A stretch of 64,000 nt of DNA, taken from NCBI RefSeq assembly GCF_017487345.1, contig NZ_CP062006.1, positions 310,001-374,000 of the forward strand. The letters run 5' to 3'. The notes beneath the pieces were generated by a model that saw only the letters and a list, made by a program, of their open reading frames with translations, had not been told where the DNA came from and did not search any database. The stretch is from Brevundimonas pondensis (GTDB lineage: Bacteria > Pseudomonadota > Alphaproteobacteria > Caulobacterales > Caulobacteraceae). The translations under genes were made by a program, and so were the position numbers. Each line of letters begins with the position of its first letter. Within the stretch, counting starts at the first letter, position 1. Positions 32,621-41,172 of this stretch are shown here, piece after piece.

Positions 32621-33264
32621 TGGACGCCGCCGGTATCGCCGGCCGTTCCGGCAAGGCCGTCTGGCTGGTGCAGTTGTTCCGCCTGACGACGGACGACTTC
32701 ACATTGCGTCTGACGACGGGCGGGTTCCTCGTTTGGGGTTCTGAGTTGTTCGTCCAGCGTGATCTGACCTACGGCACGCTCGGCGACCTGCCCTTGTTTG
32801 AAGACGGGATCGACAGCCAGACGACCCGGGCGGACATCACGCTCTATCCCGCCGACCACGCCGCCCTCGCCGCGCTTGCGGATCGGAAGCACCAGACCGC
32901 TCTGGTCGAGGTGTGGGACGCCTGCGTTGATCCTGACACCGGACTGATGGTCGGAGAACCGGACCCGCTGTTCCGCGGCGAATACGACTTCGCCCGCTAC
33001 ACCATCGGCTCCTCGGAAGAGCTGATCATCGAGTGCGGCACCGAAGAGGCCCGACTGAACGAGCCGAACGAAGACCGGCGCCTGTCGGACCCTCATCACC
33101 GCGATGTCTGGCCTGGCGAACTGGGCATGAGCTACGTCACCGGCGTCGGCCGAAAGATCTACTGGCGCGTCGATCAGCCCGGCGGGTCAGGCGGCGCCAT
33201 TTCGAGCGGCGGCGGATATGTGTCCGGCGGCGGTTCAATCTCCAGCACACTGAACGCCAGATGA
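32620..33264 (+). CDS. DUF2163-like tail tip protein
   Basis: This 214-residue protein has VWLVQLFRLTTDDFTLRLTT, GIDSQTTRADITLYP and PLFRGEYDFARYTI, a pattern of the phage conserved DUF2163 and GTA-gp14-like family, which forms part of the baseplate hub in this phage group. It ends in a Gly/Ser-rich tail (GGSGGAISSGGGYVSGGG). Confidence 0.75.
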   Translation: MDAAGIAGRSGKAVWLVQLFRLTTDDFTLRLTTGGFLVWGSELFVQRDLTYGTLGDLPLFEDGIDSQTTRADITLYPADHAALAALADRKHQTALVEVWDACVDPDTGLMVGEPDPLFRGEYDFARYTIGSSEELIIECGTEEARLNEPNEDRRLSDPHHRDVWPGELGMSYVTGVGRKIYWRVDQPGGSGGAISSGGGYVSGGGSISSTLNAR

Positions 33265-33704
33265 TCCAGCCTTCCACCCGCCGCATGCGCGCCGCCGAGG
33301 CTTGCCGCCTGCGCTTCCAGGGCAAACCCTACAAGCCCGGCGCCCGCGACTGTCCGCTTCTGGCCCTGCACGCCCTGCGCAAGGCTGGCGTCTCCGTGCC
33401 CTGGGCCAAGGGCCTGAAGTGGAAGGACGAGGCGGAGGGGCTTCGCGTTCTGAAGTCGCTCGGGTTCAAGAGCCTGATCGAGGCCGTCGATAGCCTGGGC
33501 CTGCCCCGCATCCCGCCGGCCATGGCTTTGGCGGCCGATCTGGTCGCCCTGCCCACCTCCCACCAGTTGGGAGCCCTAGCCGTCAGCATGGGCAACGGCA
33601 ATCTGCTGGCCTTCACCGACCACACCGGAAACGCCGAGGTGCTGACCGGCGTGACCACCTTCGTGACCGACAGCCTCGGTCCCTGCGCCTGGAGGGTCAT
33701 CTGA
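33261..33704 (+). CDS. NlpC/P60-like (DUF6950) tail-associated protein
   Basis: This 147-residue protein contains GARDCPLLALHALRKAG (Cys near residue 30) and a late LLAFTDHTG (His near 124), the Cys/His layout of NlpC/P60-like peptidoglycan hydrolase folds found at this tail-tip position (DUF6950 type). It may locally open the cell wall during DNA injection. Overlaps the previous stop by ATGA. Confidence 0.75.
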   Translation: MIQPSTRRMRAAEACRLRFQGKPYKPGARDCPLLALHALRKAGVSVPWAKGLKWKDEAEGLRVLKSLGFKSLIEAVDSLGLPRIPPAMALAADLVALPTSHQLGALAVSMGNGNLLAFTDHTGNAEVLTGVTTFVTDSLGPCAWRVI

Positions 33705-36700
33705 ATGGGTAGGACCCTCAAGACCGTCGGCATGGTGATCGGCGCCGCAGCCCTGATCGCCACCGGCGCCGGCGCACTGCTGATGCCGGGTCTGGCGGGA
33801 TCGGTGACGCTGTTCGGCGTGTCGGCCGGCACGCTCAATATGGTCAGCGCGGGTCTGACAGCGGTTGGCGGTTTGCTCGAGAAGCCTCAGTCGGCTGGCT
33901 CGGGCTCCCCCTCTGACTGGACGTCCAATCCCGACCAGCCAACGCCCTTCGCCTTTGGTCGGGTGGGCTGCGTCGGGAAGATCATTCACCGCGACGAGTT
34001 CGGCCCCGACAACTTCCGACAAGTGATCGTTTCGGTCTACTCCGGCGCGGGGCCTGTGCGGAGCTTCCAGTCCTACAAGGCTGGTGATCTCACCGTCAGC
34101 TTCACCGGCGCAGGAGCCGCGATCGGCAAATATGCCGGCCAGATGTGGCGCGCCACCCGGTCGGGCTCCCAACCAGACACTGCTCTCGCGCTCAGTCTTC
34201 CTGGAGGCGCTGGTCAGCAAGTGCCGGGCTGGGGCAGCAGTCACAAGCTGTCCGGCAAGGCCTGCGACATGCTCGTGTTGCAGCAGGACTCCAAGTTCAA
34301 CGTCTACCCCTCGGGCGAACCCACGCCGCTGGTGGTGATTGAGGGCGTCTACGGATATGACCCGCGCTTTGATGATACCTATCCGGGGGGCGCCGGGCCT
34401 TGCCGCCTTGGTGTCCGCGCCACCTATCGCTGGATCGACAACCCCATCATCGCCGCCCTGAACTGGGCACTAGGTCTGGTCGAGAACGGTCAGGTCGTTG
34501 GTGGTGTCGGCGCCAGCATCGACGGCATCGATGTGCCCGCTTTCGTGGAGGCAGCGAACATCGCCGACGCCAACGACTGGAAGGTGACGGCCTGGCCTGA
34601 CACGTCGGAGGACGTCTCTCAGGTCCTGAAGCAGTTCCTGCAGGCGGGCGGAGCCTCCTATGCGCGCCATGCCGGGAAGATCAGTTGCGTCAGCCGAGGC
34701 GCAGCGCGGGCGAGCATCGTCACGATCACCGGCCGGGACACCAACGGCCCCCTCGAACTCGACACCGGATCGAGCAGCTTCAACCGGCTGAACACGATCA
34801 CGCCGGAGTTCATGTCCGAGGCCCATGGATGGAAGAAGGTCCCGGCCGACCCGGTCACCTTCGCCTCCCTGCGCACTGAGGACGGCGGCAAGAAGTCGGA
34901 CAGCATCGAGTACCGCTTCGTCCCGGCGGTGAAGCAGGCGGCCCAACTCGCGGCCTATGACATCCTCGACGCCCGCGAACCGTTCAGCGGAACCATCCCG
35001 CTCAAGCCCCACCTGCGCCGCCTCAAACGGGGCGACTGCTTCGTGATCGACGAGCCGGGCTTCCTGCTGGACGGCGTGAAATGCATGGTCCTGAGCCGGA
35101 CCTATCAACCCCAGTCGGGCGAGGTCCGCATCGCCTTCCGGTCTGAGACGGACGGCAAGCATGATCTGGCGCTGGGCAAGACCACGACCATGCCGGACTA
35201 TCCAAGCCTGACGCCTGCCGACCCTACGTTGGTATCCCCCCCGCTCCCCGGCGATTGGACCATCACGCCTCGTCCCCCTGCTCCTGGCGGAGGACAACTA
35301 CCTGGCTTCGATCTTGGCGGCGTAGTCAGCAATGAGACGGCTACGGCGATCATCGTCGAGCATGGGACGAGCGCCACAGGTCCATGGACGCAGGCATACC
35401 AAGGCCCGCCGACGGTGACGAACATTCCCATCGACGGGTTGCAGCCGGGGGTCCCCTATTTTGTCGCCGTCCAGTATCAGCGCGGAGGCAACTTCAGCGA
35501 ACGCTATGTCTATGGGCCCTACACCGCGCCGGACCTCATTGCCGTAGACGTTTCGCCGGCCGCACCGACGATCACCGCACTCAACGCAGAACTCGCCGCC
35601 CTGGAGGCCCTGCAAGCGAGCGAGACGGTCATTCGGGAGCAGCAGAACAATGCAATCACTGCGTCATTGGTTGAAGCGCCGAATTTGCTGACCAACTCGG
35701 ACGGCGCCGCCGGCCTGAATGGCTGGACGCCGGTGAGCGGCGTTTGGACGGTGGCGTCCCATCCAGCCTACGGATCCGCCTTCCGATGCGCGTCCGCCGG
35801 GTCACACCTGTTGCGGTCGAAGTTTTATGACTGCGAGCCTGGCCAGTTGTTCAACCTCAGTCTCAATGGGGACGGAGGCTCCAATCCTGATGGTGACCAA
35901 GTCGCCTATATTGAGTTCTGGTCTCGCAACGACGGCGCTCCGGCCGCTCTTTTGGGCACCAGCGCACAAGTCGGCGCCAACGACAGAAACTGGCTGACCC
36001 GTCGCAAGGGCGGGCCTTTCCCCGCGCCGGGGTCGGGTGCGTCAGGTGCCTATTTCTGGCGCGTCGTCCTGCGGAAGACTGCGTCCACGGACGCCGCAGC
36101 CTTCTCGCGGATCATGGTCAATGCCGGCCCGTCTCCAGTCTCTTGGGCCGATCAGGCGACGGCGCGGGACCTCTCAGCCTCGGTATCCCAGCAGCAATTG
36201 GCCATCGTTGACCTCGAGACTGGCGCTGCGCTCGCCAAGTTCGAGTTGGTCGCGGCAGCTTCGGGAGGCAAGCCTGCCCGCTTCAGGATGGTTTCCTCCA
36301 CGCTGGGGTCAGCCATAGCGCTGGACGCGCCCTACATTTACTGGGGCGACAACACCGTCTTTGAAGATGCGACCGATACCCTTCAGACCACGACGGGAAG
36401 CGTTCGATACATCACGGCCATGGGCGCTCCTTTCGGTCCGGACAACCTGACTTACTGGGTTGGTCCGTCGACGGTCGCTACAGCCGCCGCCAGCAAGGCC
36501 TCAGCAGAGTCGGTGAACGGCCAGTGGCGGGACAACACAGGCGACTCCTTCTTCGGAGGTAAGACGAACAGCGGCCCTTTTGACAGTGGCGCGCCAAGCG
36601 CAACGTCCATCAGCCTGCCCAAGAACACTTGGACTACAATCGCCGCGGTCCCTTCCAAATTCCTGCTCAACGAGGGTGACTGGGTCGTTCGCCAGTGGTT

Positions 36701-36992
36701 CGACTATCAGATCAACGGGGCGCCCGGCGGGGCAGATGACTGGTCGACCGGCATTCGCATCGCGATCACGAACCAGGACGGATCGGGCCTGCAGGTCATC
36801 CACTCCAATACCCTGAATGTCGGCACTGAAGGGGCGTGGCTGACCTTCACCCCGATCCAGCAATGGCTGGAGGGTCATGTCTCAACCACCCGCGGCAACA
36901 AGAAAATTCTCCTGCAGATGAACCCGCAGGGCCCCAACGTCACCACGGCCTTTGCACGCAATGGCCGCTTCAAAGGACTGTATGGCGCATGA
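33705..36992 (+). CDS. Central tail fibre / host-specificity protein (gpJ-like)
   Basis: In this 1095-residue protein an N-terminal hydrophobic segment (MVIGAAALIATGAGALLMPG) precedes the phage tail hub core (FGRVGCVGKIIHRDEF, then YKAGDLTVSF, then DEPGFLLDGVKCMV). A fibronectin-III-like domain lies near residues 515-620 (LQPGVPYFVAVQY). The C-terminal third is beta-rich with jelly-roll-like repeats, typical of receptor-binding regions. It would determine host range. Largest gene of the prophage. Confidence 0.88.
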   Translation: MGRTLKTVGMVIGAAALIATGAGALLMPGLAGSVTLFGVSAGTLNMVSAGLTAVGGLLEKPQSAGSGSPSDWTSNPDQPTPFAFGRVGCVGKIIHRDEFGPDNFRQVIVSVYSGAGPVRSFQSYKAGDLTVSFTGAGAAIGKYAGQMWRATRSGSQPDTALALSLPGGAGQQVPGWGSSHKLSGKACDMLVLQQDSKFNVYPSGEPTPLVVIEGVYGYDPRFDDTYPGGAGPCRLGVRATYRWIDNPIIAALNWALGLVENGQVVGGVGASIDGIDVPAFVEAANIADANDWKVTAWPDTSEDVSQVLKQFLQAGGASYARHAGKISCVSRGAARASIVTITGRDTNGPLELDTGSSSFNRLNTITPEFMSEAHGWKKVPADPVTFASLRTEDGGKKSDSIEYRFVPAVKQAAQLAAYDILDAREPFSGTIPLKPHLRRLKRGDCFVIDEPGFLLDGVKCMVLSRTYQPQSGEVRIAFRSETDGKHDLALGKTTTMPDYPSLTPADPTLVSPPLPGDWTITPRPPAPGGGQLPGFDLGGVVSNETATAIIVEHGTSATGPWTQAYQGPPTVTNIPIDGLQPGVPYFVAVQYQRGGNFSERYVYGPYTAPDLIAVDVSPAAPTITALNAELAALEALQASETVIREQQNNAITASLVEAPNLLTNSDGAAGLNGWTPVSGVWTVASHPAYGSAFRCASAGSHLLRSKFYDCEPGQLFNLSLNGDGGSNPDGDQVAYIEFWSRNDGAPAALLGTSAQVGANDRNWLTRRKGGPFPAPGSGASGAYFWRVVLRKTASTDAAAFSRIMVNAGPSPVSWADQATARDLSASVSQQQLAIVDLETGAALAKFELVAAASGGKPARFRMVSSTLGSAIALDAPYIYWGDNTVFEDATDTLQTTTGSVRYITAMGAPFGPDNLTYWVGPSTVATAAASKASAESVNGQWRDNTGDSFFGGKTNSGPFDSGAPSATSISLPKNTWTTIAAVPSKFLLNEGDWVVRQWFDYQINGAPGGADDWSTGIRIAITNQDGSGLQVIHSNTLNVGTEGAWLTFTPIQQWLEGHVSTTRGNKKILLQMNPQGPNVTTAFARNGRFKGLYGA

Positions 36993-37519
36993 CCGATTTA
37001 GCTGACCGCGCTGCGGTAGAAACCTATGTGGGCCTCAAGCTGATTGCTGTTGCTGAAGCCCTGGGACAAGTCGAAAACAACGTGACGATCTTCCCGGCTG
37101 GCCTGCCCGCACCATTGGCGCGCGCGCTCTCTTTCGCCAAAGGTACGGCGCCAGGACTTCTGATTGTTCCTGAACCCCCGACGGCTGCCGATCACCTGAA
37201 AGCGCTCGCAGCTTTGCGTTGGCAAAAGTCCCAAACTTTCAACTTCGACGGCGTCGATGCGGCCCCGGCCGACAGTGCTCTGGCGGCTGTGACCGGATTT
37301 GTGGTTGCGGCCCAGATCGCTCCCCCCGAAGGAGCAACGGTCTGGAAGCTGGCTCAGAATGAGTTCCGGCTTTGGACCTTCGAGCAGGTGATGGCCTACG
37401 GGATCGCCATTCGGTCACACATTCAGGCCTGCTTCGATCGTGAAGAGACGCTGACGGCGCTGATCGTTGCTGCCGATGAGCCTTGGTCCGTCGACATCAC
37501 GGCCGGTTGGCCCACCTGA
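36989..37519 (+). CDS. DUF4376-type tail fibre accessory
   Basis: This 176-residue protein has HLKALAALRWQKSQTFNFDG and KLAQNEFRLWTFEQVMAYGI, then IRSHIQACFDREETLTALI, the layout of the DUF4376 domain found at the ends of phage tail fibres. The ATG at 36989 overlaps the preceding stop (ATGA at 36989-36992). Probable virion or chaperone role. Confidence 0.75.
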   Translation: MTDLADRAAVETYVGLKLIAVAEALGQVENNVTIFPAGLPAPLARALSFAKGTAPGLLIVPEPPTAADHLKALAALRWQKSQTFNFDGVDAAPADSALAAVTGFVVAAQIAPPEGATVWKLAQNEFRLWTFEQVMAYGIAIRSHIQACFDREETLTALIVAADEPWSVDITAGWPT

Positions 37520-37572
37520 CGAACCGTTTTCGTGTCGGGGCATCCATCACAATCTGACAACGGAGGGGGCGC

Positions 37573-37896
37573 ATGACGCCATCTGTATGGGTCGCCATGG
37601 CAGGCCTGTTCGCGGGCCTGTTTGTGCAGGTGGCCGTGTTCGCCTTCATGCTGGGGCGGCTCTCCCAGCGGGTGACCACGCTGGAGCGTGACGGGTCGGC
37701 GCTTCAGGGCATCCGCGACGCCGTGACCAAGCTGACGGTCCAGATGGACACGGCGCAAGGCGACATCAGCCACATCAGCAGGGACGTCAGCGGCCTCCAG
37801 CGCTCGCTTTCAAACATCGTCACCGATCGGGCCAGCAAGGCGCTGGAGTTGCCGCCCGTGCCGGCTCGCCAACGTCGTCGAGGAGCATCGACATGA
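37573..37896 (+). CDS. Membrane-anchored coiled-coil protein of the lysis region
   Basis: This 107-residue protein has an N-terminal transmembrane helix (VAMAGLFAGLFVQVAVFAFM) followed by a coiled coil (about residues 30-90). It precedes the holin-like gene and overlaps it by ATGA. Possibly a holin partner or lysis accessory; function inferred from place and topology. Confidence 0.65.
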   Translation: MTPSVWVAMAGLFAGLFVQVAVFAFMLGRLSQRVTTLERDGSALQGIRDAVTKLTVQMDTAQGDISHISRDVSGLQRSLSNIVTDRASKALELPPVPARQRRRGAST

Positions 37897-38138
37897 GCCG
37901 CAAGCCGCCCCGCTGGTGGCCGCAGGTGATCAACCTGCCGCGCACTACCACGATCCTCGCCCTGGGCTTTCTCGCGGGAAACCTGCTGTTCCTACCGGTG
38001 ATCGCCTGGCTGGGAGACATGGTCGCTGAGCGCTACGCCGACGCCGTCATGCTGGTCGCGTCGATGTTCAAGGACGGGATGCTGCTGATCCTGGGCTTCT
38101 ACTTCGGGCGCAACCAATCGAGCGACAGCGGCGGCTAA
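37893..38138 (+). CDS. Putative holin
   Basis: An 81-residue protein with two hydrophobic segments (TTTILALGFLAGNLLFLPVI and AVMLVASMFKDGMLLILGFY) and a short polar C-terminus, matching the size and topology of phage holins. Located before the endolysin. The 3' end overlaps a convergent minus-strand microgene. Confidence 0.65.
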   Translation: MSRKPPRWWPQVINLPRTTTILALGFLAGNLLFLPVIAWLGDMVAERYADAVMLVASMFKDGMLLILGFYFGRNQSSDSGG

Positions 38139-38242
38139 CCGCCGAATGCGAGCCAGCCCAAGACGCCGAAGAGGGCCAGGCACAACAGGGTGAGGACAAT
38201 CTCCAATGTCCGACCACTTCGTTTGCTTGGCCTTCTCGCCAC
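38135..38242 (-). CDS. 35-residue antisense membrane microprotein in lysis cassette
   Basis: GTG at 38242 is preceded by GGAGG at 6-nt spacing, a near-ideal ribosome-binding site. The product has a basic N-terminus (MARRPSKRSGR) and one hydrophobic helix (LEIVLTLLCLALFGVLGWLA). It is convergent with, and overlaps by 4 bp, the putative holin. It could modulate lysis or be lysogen-expressed cargo. No homologue known to me. Confidence 0.5.
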   Translation of the reverse strand: MARRPSKRSGRTLEIVLTLLCLALFGVLGWLAFGG

Positions 38243-38343
38243 GTCTTGCCTCCATCTGAACAACGATAATATTTCGCCACGCTGCGCGGTTGTCCAGCAG
38301 GCGCGGCCCGACTGCTCCCCCACAATCTGAACTGGAGACCGCC

Positions 38344-38898
38344 ATGAGCGATGTTTTCGCACGCCTGATCGAGGGCGTAATCGGCCGTGAGGGCGGCTAT
38401 GTGAACCATCCCGACGACAAGGGTGGCGAAACGATCTGGGGCATCACGGTCGGAACGGCCCGTCGTTATGGATACGTCGGGCCGATGGGCAATATGACCC
38501 GCATCCGGGCCGTCGAGATATATCGGGCGCAGTATTGGACAGGTCCGGGCTATGACCGCGTCGCCGCCCTGTCCGAAAAGCTCGCTGAGGAGCTATTCGA
38601 CACCGGCGTGAACATGGGGCCGGGCGTGGCCTCAACCATGCTCCAGCGGTGCCTGAACGCCCTGAACCGACAAGGCAAGGACTACCCCGATATCAAGGTC
38701 GACGGCGACGTCGGGCCTGCCACGCTGCGGTCGCTGACGGCCTTCCTGCGCGTTCGGGGCAAAGAGGGTGAGAGTGTCCTGCTCAAGGGCCTCAATGCGC
38801 TGCAGGGGGAACGCTACATCGAACTGGCCGAGAAGCGGCAGGCCAACGAGAGCTTCGTCTACGGCTGGCTACGAACGCGCGTGGGGATCGCAGCATGA
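38344..38898 (+). CDS. Endolysin, GH108 with peptidoglycan-binding tail
   Basis: In this 184-residue protein the N-terminal lysozyme-like domain has the catalytic Glu16 context REGGYVNHPDDKGGETIWGI, as in glycoside hydrolase family 108. The C-terminal half (KVDGDVGPATLRSL) is the peptidoglycan-binding domain usually fused to it. There is no signal peptide, so release should depend on the holin. Followed by the spanin genes. Confidence 0.92.
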   Translation: MSDVFARLIEGVIGREGGYVNHPDDKGGETIWGITVGTARRYGYVGPMGNMTRIRAVEIYRAQYWTGPGYDRVAALSEKLAEELFDTGVNMGPGVASTMLQRCLNALNRQGKDYPDIKVDGDVGPATLRSLTAFLRVRGKEGESVLLKGLNALQGERYIELAEKRQANESFVYGWLRTRVGIAA

Positions 38899-39272
38899 TC
38901 GCTGCCTTCAAGGCCTTCGACACAACCGCCAAGATCATCTTCGGCCTGCTGGTCCTCGGGATCGTCCTGAGCCTGGCCATGGCCGTCTTCACCATGCGCA
39001 GCGCCCGGCACGACGCCCGCAAGGCCGACGCGGGTCAAGCCTTCGCAGGGGGCCGCACAGGCGCCGCTCAGGACGCCAGCGCCGTACGCGACCGCGCCGA
39101 CGCCCGAAACGACCAGATCACCAATGACATCCAGGAAGGAACCGCCGATGTCCGTCAGGCCCCTGATCGCTCTGCTGCTACTCTCGCCGCTCGCCGCGGC
39201 GTGTGCCGGATCAACCCAGGTGCTGGGACCGACTGTCGGCTGCTCCTCGCTGATCCCAAGCGGGTGGACTGA
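38895..39272 (+). CDS. Inner-membrane spanin (Rz-like)
   Basis: This 125-residue protein has a single N-terminal transmembrane segment (IIFGLLVLGIVLSLAMAVF) followed by an Ala/Arg/Asp-rich periplasmic domain. It overlaps the endolysin stop by ATGA, and the outer-membrane spanin gene begins inside it in another frame, the classic Rz/Rz1 nested arrangement. The i-spanin links to the o-spanin to fuse membranes at lysis. Confidence 0.78.
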   Translation: MIAAFKAFDTTAKIIFGLLVLGIVLSLAMAVFTMRSARHDARKADAGQAFAGGRTGAAQDASAVRDRADARNDQITNDIQEGTADVRQAPDRSAATLAARRGVCRINPGAGTDCRLLLADPKRVD

Positions 39273-39477
39273 GCCTGTTCCGTCCGCCGCCCTGCCGCCG
39301 GCCGACGCCGTCGAGGCCGACTGGCAGGTGTTTGGGATCGAGCAGACCGGTCAACTCGCCCGCGCCAACGGACGCACGGCGGACGTGGTGGAGATCGTGA
39401 CGTCCTGCGAGGCGCGGGATGCGGCGGCGGTCAGGCGAATAGAGCGGCCGTGGTGGGCTAAACTCTGGCCGGGCTAG
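39148..39477 (+). CDS. Outer-membrane spanin lipoprotein (Rz1-like), nested start
   Basis: The start at 39148 has AGGAAGGA about 7 nt upstream and lies inside the i-spanin gene in another frame. The 109-residue product has a lipoprotein signal ending in LAAAC (Cys about residue 19) and a Pro/Ala-rich mature part. It is longer than lambda Rz1, and the part beyond 39272 is unique. Likely o-spanin. Confidence 0.72.
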   Translation: MSVRPLIALLLLSPLAAACAGSTQVLGPTVGCSSLIPSGWTEPVPSAALPPADAVEADWQVFGIEQTGQLARANGRTADVVEIVTSCEARDAAAVRRIERPWWAKLWPG

Positions 39478-39534
39478 GGGTATCGGTCTGAACGACCCCC
39501 TTCCAGCGTCGAGCCCTCAGGTTCCGCTATTCAG

Positions 39535-39563
39535 GCCCGCTCCGGTTCGCCGGGGCGGGCTTT
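39535..39563 (+). terminator. Strong rho-independent terminator ending the late operon
   Basis: 11-bp stem (GCCCGC.CCGG with CCGG.GCGGGC, one G-U pair) around a TTCG tetraloop, then TTT. It lies 58 bp after the o-spanin stop and opposes the minus-strand SRAP operon. Confidence 0.8.
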
Positions 39564-39570
39564 CGTCGTC

Positions 39571-39744
39571 CTATGGGGCGTCCTTGATGCGTTCCCATTC
39601 CTCAGGCGCAAGCGCTGCGCTCAACACAGCATCGACCTCGGGCAGATAGGATTGCCACATTGGCCTGCCCTCGAATCTGGTGTCTTCGGGCAGTCCATGG
39701 AGGCGACAAAGGGCGCGGGCGGCCCGTTCGCGAGGCGGCTTCAT
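39571..39744 (-). CDS. Small protein coupled to the SRAP gene, 57 aa
   Basis: The ATG at 39744 overlaps the SRAP stop (ATGA at 39741-39744). The product (MKPPRERAARALCRLHGLPE) is soluble, basic at the start and acidic/helical at the end (EWERIKDAP). Last gene of the minus-strand right-end operon. Function unknown. Confidence 0.65.
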   Translation of the reverse strand: MKPPRERAARALCRLHGLPEDTRFEGRPMWQSYLPEVDAVLSAALAPEEWERIKDAP

Positions 39745-40304
39745 GGATAGATCCTCTCGACGTTGAGCGCGCCCAAGGCGCTGGGTGTCAGGATCAGACT
39801 TTCGCTGGCTGACAGGTCTAGCCAGTGAATACCTGCATCAGGCGGCAGGACGACGATCTGCCGGTCATGATAGGGCGCAACGTCTGGGCCAGGCGCTGTC
39901 GTCAGCATCGCGAAAGCACCGTCCCTGACGATGCCGACGATCCAAAACCACGGCTGGCCGGCCATGGTGAATAGCCACTTGGTCTTCTTGCCCGCCACCT
40001 TGGGTTCGGTGAACTCATAGAAGCCATCGGCAGGGATCAGGCAGCGCGTCGCGCCCGCAAAGGAGCGGCCCTCGGATCGGAAGTTGAAGACGGGCTTCCC
40101 GCTCGGACCTTTCCATGCCCAGGACGCCATCGTCAGCTGCGGTGCGTCATTGCCCAGGGTGATAACCGGCGCGCGGTCGCCGATACGGTAGTCGGCCGAT
40201 CCAAGGTTCGGCAGACCTTCAGGGAAGGCCAGAGGTCGCCGCGTCGCCGTGAAGGGCGCGGCGAGCTGGTTGGCAGGAACGTGCAGTCGGAAGTTGTTGC
40301 ACAT
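39741..40304 (-). CDS. SRAP-domain protein (YedK/HMCES-like)
   Basis: This 187-residue protein begins Met-Cys (MCNNFRLH), providing the Cys2 that SRAP proteins use to crosslink to abasic sites in single-stranded DNA. Other family landmarks are NFRSEGRSFAGATRCLIPAD, GFYEF, WFWIVGIVRDG and the conserved HDRQIVVLPP (His about 146). It shields abasic sites and is part of the SOS-associated response. A phage copy beside an SOS-type box suggests damage-linked expression. Confidence 0.92.
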   Translation of the reverse strand: MCNNFRLHVPANQLAAPFTATRRPLAFPEGLPNLGSADYRIGDRAPVITLGNDAPQLTMASWAWKGPSGKPVFNFRSEGRSFAGATRCLIPADGFYEFTEPKVAGKKTKWLFTMAGQPWFWIVGIVRDGAFAMLTTAPGPDVAPYHDRQIVVLPPDAGIHWLDLSASESLILTPSALGALNVERIYP

Positions 40305-40340
40305 GATCTGAGCCTGACACGCGGAACGGCGATTGTGGAG

Positions 40341-40601
40341 TCAGCCGCCGCCCACCCCCTTCATCCTGGCTGTCGCCTTCGACATGGCCTCGACGGGGAA
40401 ACTCCAGCCCTGCTCTGCCCCGCTGAGTTCAGCCCAGGCCGCCTTTACGGTGGCAGATGCGGCCATGAGGGGGAGGCGTTGCGAGGAGACGGCATTCAGC
40501 TGACCGTGCAGCCGCTGAAGGCGGTGGTAGATGTCATGGAGCTCTATGAGGTCGTCGACGTCCAGCGCGCCCTTGCTCGACATGCCCTTGTAGCGGCTCA
40601 T
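40341..40601 (-). CDS. Hypothetical protein of right-end operon, 86 aa
   Basis: A helical protein (DDLIELHDIYHRLQRLHGQL) with a Gly-rich C-terminus (KGVGGG). It overlaps the upstream gene by ATGA and precedes the SRAP gene by 36 bp. No family recognised. Confidence 0.6.
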   Translation of the reverse strand: MSRYKGMSSKGALDVDDLIELHDIYHRLQRLHGQLNAVSSQRLPLMAASATVKAAWAELSGAEQGWSFPVEAMSKATARMKGVGGG

Positions 40602-40828
40602 GGCCAGCCCTCCGTGGCTTCAGCCATCGACAGTCCGCGAGCCTTCATGTCTTCGAAGGCGTTACGCACCTTGTCTACAGCGCCAGGCACAAGGCGGTTC
40701 AGGTCGGCCACCTCTCGGGCCAGCATATTGATCAGGACCGGGTCTTGCTCGGCAGCCTCGCCGTGCTGCCAGATGGCGACCATGCGGGCGAGACCGACTT
40801 CGGCCTTGGTGTGTGCAGCCTCGGTCAT
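40598..40828 (-). CDS. Hypothetical protein of right-end operon, 76 aa
   Basis: A small helical acidic protein (VADLNRLVPGAVDKVRNAFE) coupled to both neighbours by 4-bp overlaps. The sequence recalls small phage terminase-like or packaging-accessory helices, but no assignment is made. Confidence 0.6.
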   Translation of the reverse strand: MTEAAHTKAEVGLARMVAIWQHGEAAEQDPVLINMLAREVADLNRLVPGAVDKVRNAFEDMKARGLSMAEATEGWP

Positions 40829-41001
40829 CGCGAGGGCCTCCCGACGTGGGTCATGCCGGCAAGCAGGCCGGCGACGACAGCGCGGACCTGTGCGTCTGAC
40901 CGTGTCGGCTCGGCGCGGTCCGCCAGTTCCTGCTCCAGCTGGGGCAGGTCGTTCGCGAAGGCCTTTTCGGAAGGCGATGGCGAACCGGGTTCGTCTGACA
41001 T
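40825..41001 (-). CDS. First gene of right-end minus operon, 58 aa
   Basis: ATG at 41001 is preceded by AGGAGG at 8-nt spacing. The product (MSDEPGSPSPSEKAFANDLP) has an acidic, proline-rich start and a helical remainder. Codons 2-7 contain a copy of the dispersed motif (40980-40995). The stop overlaps the next start by ATGA. Leads an operon ending with the SRAP gene. Confidence 0.65.
   Translation of the reverse strand: MSDEPGSPSPSEKAFANDLPQLEQELADRAEPTRSDAQVRAVVAGLLAGMTHVGRPSR
40980..40995 (+). repeat. Dispersed motif, variant copy 7
   Basis: GCGAACCGGGTTCGTC at codons 2-7 of the first right-end operon gene; identical to copy 5. Confidence 0.45.
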
Positions 41002-41172
41002 CTCAATTCCTCCTCTTCATTCCGCCTCACGTCCGGGGCGGGATCGGCGCGCGTCAACGCACCGATCTGCGGGCAGACCCCCGCACGACTGGACCGACCG
41101 GCCGTCCGGCCTGTCGCCGCCCCCGCTCGCGCGAGCCGGGGACTCCTACGCGTGCAAAAGGTCTTCCTGCAA

